This document shows positions 14,497-21,307 of a stretch of DNA of 21,307 nucleotides, piece by piece. Position 1 is the first letter of the stretch. Every line of letters begins with the position of its first letter. The stretch is from Aphelidium insulamus (Eukaryota > Aphelidiomycota > Aphelidea > Aphelidiaceae), in the NCBI GenBank assembly GCA_036784855.1, contig JAZDSV010000115.1, positions 1-21,307 of the forward strand, read 5' to 3'. A program made the position numbers and the translations under genes. The notes below the pieces were generated by a model. It had not been told where the DNA came from and did not search any database. It saw only the letters and a list, made by a program, of their open reading frames with translations.

Positions 14497-15201
14497 TTAG
14501 TTGCTAATGCTGATTTTCTTTTCTAATTCTTCGATATAAGCTTTAAAGCGTTTATCAGTATCCATTAAGTTATTTACTGTACGGCAAGCGTGTAATACAG
14601 TCGCGTGATCTTTACCACCGCAATGCATGCCAATTGTAGCTAAAGATGATTTGGTCATGTTCTTAGCAAAATACATTGCTATCTGACGGGCCTGAACCAC
14701 TTCACGTTTACGTGTTTTTGATTTCATGGTATCAATAGCCAAATCAAAATAATCGCAAACCACTTTTTGGATATAATCGATAGATACTTCACGTGCAGTG
14801 CTCTTCACGAATTTATCGATCATGTTTTTAGCTAATTCTAAAGTAATCGTTTTCTTGTTTAAAGAAGACTGAGCTAATAATGAAATTAAAGCACCTTCTA
14901 ATTCACGTACGTTTGAAGTGATGCTGTAAGCTAAATACTCAACAACTTCTTTTGGCAACTGAATGCCCTCGTTGTAAATCTTTTTTTCTAAAATAGCAAT
15001 ACGGGTTTCTAATCCCGGAGCTTGTAAGTCTGCACTTAGTCCCCATTTGAAACGGCTTAATAAACGTTGTTCAATTCCTTGAATGTCTACAGGAGCGCGG
15101 TCAGCAGTTAAAATAACTTGCTTACCTAATTGGTGTAAGTGATTAAAGATATGGAAGAACACATCTTGTGTTTTATCCTTACCTGCAAAATATTGTACAT
15201 C
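14497..15201 (-). CDS. dnaA: Chromosomal replication initiator DnaA, C-terminal part, cut at the fold junction
   Basis: DnaA binds DnaA boxes at oriC and opens the duplex. The visible 234 codons cover the end of the AAA+ domain from VQYFAGKDKTQDVFFHIFNHLHQLGKQVILTADRAP (Walker B end and sensor I region), the arginine-finger segment IEQRLLSRFKWGLSADLQ, sensor II SNVRELEGALISLL, and domain IV with the DNA-binding signature GGKDHATVLHACR. The stop at 14497 and C-terminus are natural. The gene is broken at 15201: beyond GATGTACAATA the frame hits a stop at once and the sequence turns back into an inverted copy of the same gene. Domains I and II, Walker A and the start are absent. The break coincides with the fold and is very likely artificial. 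No DnaA-box cluster or origin is visible. Confidence 0.92.
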   Translation of the reverse strand, partial: DVQYFAGKDKTQDVFFHIFNHLHQLGKQVILTADRAPVDIQGIEQRLLSRFKWGLSADLQAPGLETRIAILEKKIYNEGIQLPKEVVEYLAYSITSNVRELEGALISLLAQSSLNKKTITLELAKNMIDKFVKSTAREVSIDYIQKVVCDYFDLAIDTMKSKTRKREVVQARQIAMYFAKNMTKSSLATIGMHCGGKDHATVLHACRTVNNLMDTDKRFKAYIEELEKKISISN

Positions 15202-15575
15202 TTAAACTCGAACATTATATTTTAGAAAAGATTTGTGAGAGCATTCAGTTGCCAAAGAAAAGTTGATATTTGAAAACATCGCCAGAGCAGTACATTAGTG
15301 AAAGGTGCTTTAATTTCATTATTACAAACAAGAAAACGACCGCAAATTAGCTAAAACATGTTAATCGTTATATCCAAAGTGGTTTGCAATTATTTGATTT
15401 GGCAATGATACCATGAAAATCAAAACATTGAAGCGATGAGTGGTTCAGGCAAATCGAACAAGAACATGACAAATCATCTTTAGCTACAGTATTACGTACG
15501 ACAGTAAATCGCGGCAATAACTTGCCGTACAGTAAAATGTGATAAACGCTTTAAAATCAGCATTAACAACTTGTA
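15202..15575 (+). pseudogene. Degraded inverted copy of dnaA
   Basis: Recognisable pieces of domain III and IV coding sequence, for example the stretch for AALISLL near 15305-15325 and the DNA-binding region near 15480-15500, with frequent missing bases. It starts opposite 15028, so 173 bases of the clean arm (15029-15201) have no partner and form the spacer of the inverted repeat. Not a functional gene. Confidence 0.85.
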
Positions 15576-15669
15576 AAGCTAATGTAACTGACAAAACAAA
15601 AAAGCCCTTCGAAATGAGGGCTTACAGTATCTTGGAGCTTCGCTCAACAATGCAATAATTAATCACAAT

Positions 15670-16522
15670 CATAATACCCTCATCCTAAATCGACTATTAA
15701 TACACTGCCGAATACAAAATACCAAATAAAATATCTTTAACCTCATATCAATGGTAATGAAGATAACGTATTCATCGCTGATTACTATAAAAATAATTTC
15801 ATTGCAGAGACAATATCAATTTAACTTGCCGTGATCCAAATTTATATGCGGCAAAACAGTATCATATATATAAGTCTGAATATAATTAGCATAGTTATGT
15901 CTTTATGATCCAAAATAAATGCAGTATTTGAGTTTCCATAGGTTTTAAACAATGCGATCATTCAATTGATGCTTGACTTAATGTGAATTATTCCCTAAGG
16001 CTACGTTTAATGCGTTTCTTTTCACAGTTCGCATCTTTACTAGGCTGCTTCTGTGAAACTCATTCGTACAATCCAGTGATGCAAATCTATATCAGTAATA
16101 ATATATTTAAAATCAAAATCCTAATTAAATTTCCGTTCAACTACAAACATATGAAAATCGCTATATATATTCGTATTTATTTGTAATTGATTAGCTACTC
16201 CTCTCGAAGAACTTGAAGACGAAGGTGCCTTCTTTAATAACTATCAAAGAACGCGTATATTTACTACTTGTCATCCTTCGATACCAATGACTATCGCTTG
16301 TTCTCACCGATGATTTTATTAAACATTATCTCTCCTTGGGTTGATTTGATCTGGCTAAACAAATTTTCAGCTGCGGGCATAACGCACATGTCGGGTTCAA
16401 TGGCATTCTCGTGGCAATAAACTGTTATACCGATAATGGCGAACGCGACGAGGTAATACTAATCAACTGATAATGTTAATAGCGTTATTTGATTTTTGAA
16501 ACAGGTAGATTTGGCCCGCAAG
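15670..16522 (-). pseudogene. Degraded inverted copy of the LolC/E-type permease
   Basis: Begins with the complement of the gene's end (taccctcatc near 15675-15687) and ends near gttaatagcgttatttgatt at 16480-16500, which is the complement of the SNNAINI codons. It is about 30% shorter than the source. The bases around the puzzling CTG start are lost in this copy, so it cannot settle that start. Confidence 0.8.
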
Positions 16523-16726
16523 TTCTTCTTTTCATGTAATCCAATGAATACCAGATCATGTATCCCCTTACTAGACGTTGCATGACAAATGACATTTGAG
16601 CAACCCATGCAAATACGCACAGCAATTCTAAATCCTTCGTTCAGTCACAATATCATATAAGATTTTTATTCACTTCTGAAACTCGCATTTTGAACTATTT
16701 ATTGCCTTTTAGCTGTCCTTCCATTC
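16523..16726 (-). pseudogene. Degraded inverted copy of rbfA
   Basis: The 3' part (aagttcttct near 16523 and atccaatgaa near 16540) and the start (gctgtccttccatt near 16712) are both recognisable, but only about 200 of 339 bases remain. Confidence 0.75.
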
Positions 16727-16758
16727 GGCAAGGCCAAAAGAAACGATTTTCATAATAA

Positions 16759-17515
16759 TATTTACGAATGAATCCGGCGCTAGCTTCCATTGCCTTAAAA
16801 ACCGACTCATTATAAAGATCATCATATAAAACGAACGTATTTCATCCATGTGGTTGCTGTGGAGTTCTAAACTGTATCCCGCAAACAAACAAGTTCGAAA
16901 TTGCGACATAATCTTCGCTTTTATGGTGTAATCTGGTTCGAGATCAACAACCAATTGCACAACACATATTCAAAAAATAGATCTAAATAAGCAACAAGTA
17001 TATAATCGCGAAAAAATAACAGTAAAAGAATAAATAAACTTCTAAAATATTTCAATAACTCTATTTGCAGAATTAAATTAATTCCCATAATTTCGGGACC
17101 AATGAAACTTCAGTAATGTTTCAAGTCTAAAAGCACAAATAGCGATACAAAACCTAGCGCATGAAAACTCTGCGAATAAATTTGATTTTAAATACTTGAT
17201 AAAAACGATAAAAAAATAGACAACGAAAAAGGTTTCGAAAAGACAGTATACTAGAAAAAACAAAACAGATCAATTTTAGAACTGCGACTGGGTCGCCTGG
17301 AAACTACGAAGTCCACTTCCCAATACAAGACAAGATCATATTGCCCTCAATAGAAAGAAGTGAAGTGATCGGATAGGATCGATGAAACTGAGTGAAATTG
17401 GCCGTCAAAACAGATCAGAAAGCAAGTGACTCAACATTAAACATCTTGCGGCGGCAATGGCTCAGAGCCAATTGCAATAACCTTCGCCCAAATCGTTTTC
17501 TTTGACATTTTCTGT
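16759..17515 (-). pseudogene. Degraded inverted copy of the sterol-desaturase-family gene
   Basis: C-terminal codons appear near 16759-16795, the first His-cluster region (cccataatttcggga) near 17083-17098, and the N-terminal region near 17500. An 83-codon open stretch at 16709-16960 is a chance frame over this remnant. Confidence 0.8.
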
Positions 17516-17599
17516 ATTGTTGGCGTTAATAAAACAGTATTTTCTTAATCCCTTAAATATAAAGGAAAATTTTATAATATTTTATTGCTAATAGTAAAC

Positions 17600-19060
17600 A
17601 AAATAATGTTAGGTATTGAGACTATGCTCATTAAATATTTTTTCAATGCTTTTCTTTTTTTCTGTAATCTGGATTATGCCGTTCATCGTCTTTATTCAAA
17701 AGATACTGCAGATCCCTGGAACAGCTGAATATTCAAATTCATTAAGCTAGGTAATTTCGTAAGTGTAACCGAGACGACTCTTTGAATCAGGAAAACTGAA
17801 ACTTGATTTGTATCATGGTGTTTGTACTAGTGTTTTTTTAAAATCTATTTTAATAATATATTTGTAATAATCCATAATGTAGTTCATCGTCAAATAAATA
17901 TACAAAACGGATTTAATATATAGCGATGGTAAGATGACTATCTGAAGCAAATGACAAGTGATGTACAGGTAGTGGGTATTATGCAAACCTGAATTAATTT
18001 TCAGAAACCTCTTACTATTGTAATCTCTTTGGCGATGCTCATAATCGACAAGCGGCAATTTAACATCTATTACTATACCCGTGGCGAGTTGTATAGTTGC
18101 AGTATTGGGAGTCTAGAACGTAATGCGAAGAAGAAACAGAAAGTGTTAGATCATCTTTAATGGAAGCGGCACAAAATATTAAAAACTTTGAGCGAAAAGA
18201 ATATATCAAAAACAAATTCGAAAAACAAATCAGGAACCTCAAACAGTCAGTTAAAGTATTGCCATAAACAGATCTGAAACTTCACCTATCGGTATGAAGT
18301 GGTAGTTGTTACAATGCTCATTCACATTCATATTATTTATCGAATCGAAATTCTCGATGCCACAGCATTATGAGCCCATTTCTACCCCTATTAAACACTC
18401 AGACTATGTATACAAAAAGGTGAAAAATGGTATCGATAAAATTCTGGATATACTAATGAAAATCATCTGCAGATTTCAATTCTCAAATAAATTTAAAATG
18501 TTTCGTTGCGTACCGGCAAAACGGCAGCGACTCTGAAGCAAAATATTAATCTCAGTATACCAGAAAACTGCCCCTAGTCGGAAGTGGCTTCGCTACCTTA
18601 GCGGATATGGTACAATTTATATTATTAATTATTAATTGATTCGTGATATAAAAAATCGAAAATAAAAGAATAGCGTCTAACAAATGGTAAATCACAAGAA
18701 AGTATTTTGACCCAACGATACTGCTAATAATAATAAACTTATTATTAATAATGCATCTAAAGATTCTTGACAAAACGCAAAAACTAGCAACGCTCACGGC
18801 GTTAATAGATATGACACTAACGACGACCTCTTGAAAACGTAACGCCAGCATTTAAGCTGCGCGCGCTGTATAAAAATCGCCCTTCTCAGACGAAGCCCCC
18901 TTCGGCGACAATACTGGAGATAAGCCAGGGTAAATAATTTAATGCAGAACGAACAACGTAATCGCTCACCGTTGGGCGCACTATTTAAAATATGATGGCT
19001 ATAGTATTACAATATGGCAGTAATCTGTCAGCTAAATCCAATAAACATTATCTAAAAAAC
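17600..19060 (+). pseudogene. Degraded inverted copy of the MsbA-type exporter gene
   Basis: Recognisable from the Walker A coding region near 18570-18615 and from the H-loop region with aatcgctcaccg near 18959-18970, ending with aaaaaactttgcg near 19054-19066. Roughly 20% of the length is missing and all frames are broken. Confidence 0.8.
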
Positions 19061-19084
19061 TTTGCGTCTCTGAAGTTTAAACAG

Positions 19085-20105
19085 TGATGTAACATTTTCC
19101 AAAACTGTCATCGAATTTTCTGCTAGGCCCCAAGTGCCCGCAAATTTCAGGAGGAAAACAAGCAAAGGAACAACAGAATCAATAACCGATCAATATAATA
19201 ATGAAATTTTATCCTCCATCCCATGTATAGCAATGCTTGCAAACCATCGAACAACATGCGCAATAACAAATGAGAGGATGATCAAACAATCTCATCCACT
19301 ATGTATTAAAACGAAATCAATCCAAAAACCTACAAACAATACCAAACCTGTTAGCACTACAACTTCTTCCTTGTTGACATGTAGATGCCTTATTCTGTAA
19401 ACAGGAAATAATGTGATAACAATACCGTGAATACTCATATGGTATATGGGCAGCGATAACAAACAACTACTTCAAAAGTAAGCTACATACCTGAGTTAAT
19501 TCTTAAGCTTGAATAAGCTTCGCCGCCAATTTTACTTTCAGAAATCTGATTCCCATTGAATCGATGAGATTGTATAAATTAATAACACAAAACACTACAC
19601 TTAACAAAACAGCAGGCGATAAAGATTACTTACATCTACCATATAACCTAAAACGAGCAAGCCTATAGATAAACAATAGTGCTAATGATAATAAATTATA
19701 CACGCTAATGTATTACGGCATATAGCCTTCGTATTACTTACAATGCGTCATTGACCGCACGGTAAATGGTTTCATAATTCAACAACATCCGATGACCTAC
19801 ATACTCGTGGAAATATAATAATAAATGCAATAGCGAATACTACTAATGTTTAGAAACAAAACGTTAAACAACATAACGTTGTATCAACTGCGCTGGGCTA
19901 GGAGTGTTGAAGCTGAAACTCATAAATAAAACACCAATAACAAAACCGCTAGAAACTACCCCGCTACTAATTCAGTCGCTGGCTTGCCCCAAAAAATAGT
20001 ATCGGCCATTCCTAAACGAGCTTACATATTTTAATCGCAATGTTGCTGTGGCGGCAACAAAAATGGACAAATATATATGTTGTCTATTTATTAGATTTCT
20101 AATAA
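19085..20105 (-). pseudogene. Degraded inverted copy of the MATE exporter gene
   Basis: Begins opposite the MATE 3' end (acattttccaaaac near 19091-19104) and ends near tgttgtctatttattaga at about 20078-20095, the complement of the MATE N-terminal codons. The helix-1 codons are seen near 19983-20020 (gccccaaaaaatag, atcggccattcct). Confidence 0.8.
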
Positions 20106-20120
20106 TATGCGGGTTAAATA

Positions 20121-20463
20121 ATTTTTAGCTCAATAATGTAGAGGTTTAATTCGCCGGTGTTCAACAGCTAGCGCGTATATGCATTTCCAAGGGTAAATCT
20201 TTTTGCGCATCGGTAATTTTCGCTTTAGGCCATGCAGTTCTACATCATTTTGCCAATCGGCTCCAGGCCTTGTATGATACTTGCCGTATTGTCTGTATGG
20301 GGCACCTATACCGCATCATGACAATATTTTAAATTGGCGAGCAGTGCATCAGCCTCTTTACCTGAATACTTTAGTTGAATCACCTGGTAAATATCTTCGT
20401 AGTTACCACGATTTTGATTTACATGAAGTAAATAAAAGTGAGTGGTAAATAATAGTATTTCAT
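20121..20463 (-). pseudogene. Inverted cytochrome c copy that keeps the missing C-terminal region
   Basis: Starts at cat 20461-20463 opposite 8234-8236 and runs through the CxxCH region near 20285-20312. It then continues for about 140 nt (20150-20287) that have no partner in the clean arm before meeting ctctacattatt's counterpart and the 8480-8502 hairpin. On the minus strand 20223-20197 reads AKITDAQKD without error, a phrase typical of the C-terminal helix of small cytochrome c domains. Other parts are frameshifted. This copy shows that the clean-arm gene lacks sequence. Confidence 0.75.
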
Positions 20464-20862
20464 GAAAATATTTCCGCTAAATTAAGTTTATTTTAAATTT
20501 TTAATTGAAAATGAAAGGATGTTGAAAACAAAGTTATTCAGTATACGATAATTTTATTTCAGGAAGATGAGATCCTTTTGAAATTAGATACTTAAGTCGC
20601 AAAAATGCCCCAAACCGCCATCAACAAATAAACAAACTAAACGAAATACTCAAATCACAATATTCTATTTTTGGTAGAAAAGGATGATGAAATACAAATA
20701 AGATGAATTGTCTTACACCCTTAGTTTTTATCTGGGAATTAATGATGCAATTTCATTTGGCATTAACTTCAGTGCATTTTACAAACAAAGTTTTCTTTAA
20801 CACGATGATACCCGCAAATGATGCTACCTTAATAAAAATTGGTAAAATAACGGCCAGCGAAT
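20462..20862 (+). pseudogene. Degraded inverted copy of the 2OG-Fe(II) oxygenase, 3' end deleted
   Basis: Begins at ATG 20462 with aaaatatttccgctaaatta as in the source and is traceable to the codons for ILYLNKNWVKSNGGEL near 20830-20862. There it jumps into the ferredoxin copy, so the last quarter of the gene, the spacer and the ferredoxin terminator (source about 7770 to 7456) are missing in one block. Confidence 0.8.
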
Positions 20863-21098
20863 TCTTCACCTTCTACATTATCCTCATCCTTAATACGTAG
20901 TCTGAACACACAGCGGCGCATCATGAAAACCAACACGCATTTATCGCAGCTCGTCTGGAGTCCATTGAGAACTCGACATTCTAAATACAATTTTCCCTTC
21001 GCTGTAAGCGCACACCGGTTCCATCGGCAAATCTACTCTGCCTATAAATATATTGCATTAATTCCTGCAAACACAATTAATGCATTCAAATAATGACT
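20863..21098 (-). pseudogene. Degraded inverted copy of the ferredoxin gene
   Basis: ttctacattatcctcatcc near 20871-20889 and aattaatgcattc near 21076-21088 match the ends of the ferredoxin gene in reverse complement. The palindrome region (atcctgataatatcagg near 21109-21125) survives with one error. Confidence 0.8.
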
Positions 21099-21148
21099 AC
21101 TGGATTTTAATCCTGATAATATCAGGGCAGACTAAAATATACTACGTA

Positions 21149-21307
21149 ATGAATTTGGAAAAGCAGCACTGACCAAATGCGGGGCTGACAGCCACGTCAT
21201 TTTGCGCGAAAAAAGGGACACGTAAACTCAATGTGAGCTGCGAATATATAATGGTAAAACATTGCCGCGGAAGAAAATCCATCAACATTTCACAAAATGT
21301 CCCGAAC
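21149..21307 (+). pseudogene. Degraded inverted copy of the 5' end of the acyl-CoA reductase, runs off the window
   Basis: ATG 21149 followed by aatttggaaaagcagc corresponds to the start at 7080 in the clean arm. It continues to source position about 6840 at the window edge with many missing bases. The inverted repeat therefore probably continues beyond the window. Confidence 0.8.

Larger units (their letters stand above)
15202..21307. repeat. Error-rich inverted copy of about 6840-15028 (fold-back arm)
   Basis: Read from 15202 to the right edge, the sequence follows the reverse complement of 15028 down to about 6840 without change of order. Anchors: 15225-15250 to dnaA near 14975; the dnaA terminator near 15600-15630; 16480-16500 to 13210; the rbfA start near 16705-16726; 17515-17590 to the intergenic region 11780-11700; 18590-18610 to the MsbA Walker A near 10430; the MATE helix-1 region near 19985-20020; 20461-20485 to 8235; 20880-20895 to 7440; the last four bases to 6840-6843. 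The copy is 6106 nt against about 8190 nt in the source, so deletions dominate; mismatches are dense and fall equally on genes and spacers. No ORF of useful length survives. Confidence 0.95.

Noticed and set aside
14379-15201. A chromosomal origin next to dnaA
   Set aside because: The spacer at the dnaA 3' end holds only a small repeat and a terminator; no DnaA-box cluster or AT-rich unwinding element is visible, and the dnaA upstream side is missing.
15983-20900. Short open frames of 60-99 codons on both strands in the right third as novel small genes
   Set aside because: All lie inside the noisy inverted copy and are chance frames over degraded versions of known genes in the clean arm.
15202-21307. 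A gene-poor AT-rich island, phage remnant, or region of novel noncoding RNAs
   Set aside because: The sequence is accounted for throughout by reverse-complement alignment to 6840-15028; it is not new sequence except for the short cytochrome block at 20150-20287.
1-21307. CRISPR array, toxin-antitoxin pair, defence island or biosynthetic cluster
   Set aside because: No regularly spaced repeats and no nuclease, toxin or synthase families were found; the intact genes are housekeeping, transport and lipid-related functions.

Overview
The window reads as a low-GC genome of the phylum Bacteroidota with a foreign scrap at the left end and an error-rich inverted copy at the right end. Bacteroidota is supported by a PKD-repeat protein ending in a gliding-motility-type C-terminal sorting domain (type IX secretion), TAnnTTTG promoter boxes, the absence of clear Shine-Dalgarno sites, and the overall gene repertoire. 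Heme A synthase and a cytochrome c lipoprotein suggest an aerobic, respiring cell. The order or family cannot be fixed from the sequence.

Layout. (1) 1-~503: very GC-rich fragment of a repetitive surface or filamentous-haemagglutinin-like protein, unlike everything after it and joined in mid-gene to heme A synthase; most likely a chimeric join. (2) ~504-3668: C-terminal part of heme A synthase, an overlapping M50 membrane metalloprotease, and a cationic-amino-acid-type permease ending at a strong terminator. (3) 3710-7080, minus strand: a small membrane protein with its own promoter; then a tightly coupled run of acyl-CoA reductase (LuxC-like), PKD/T9SS surface protein and ABC ATPase, read away from a divergent ferredoxin at 7140. 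(4) 7606-11694: prolyl-hydroxylase-like oxygenase, divergent truncated cytochrome c lipoprotein, MATE exporter, and a convergent MsbA-type ABC exporter. (5) 11784-15201: sterol-desaturase-family hydroxylase, rbfA, a LolC/E-type permease, and dnaA on the minus strand, cut off at 15201.

(6) 15202-21307: no functional genes. The whole 6.1 kb aligns, as reverse complement, to 15028 back to about 6840, with many small indels and substitutions and about a quarter of the length missing. Every gene from dnaA to the acyl-CoA reductase can be followed in inverted order. The best reading is a fold-back (palindromic) long-read or assembly artefact whose second arm was never polished. It is still useful: the noisy arm carries about 140 nt of cytochrome c coding sequence that the clean arm lacks, so the truncated cytochrome at 8234-8479 is probably a collapse or deletion in the clean arm.

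I find no convincing new biological system. The points of biological interest are small: two downstream cistrons that seem to begin at CTG two bases after the preceding stop codon, a perfect 18-bp palindrome between two divergent promoters, and interleaved divergent ATG codons at 8233-8236. I see no rRNA, tRNA, CRISPR array or insertion sequence.
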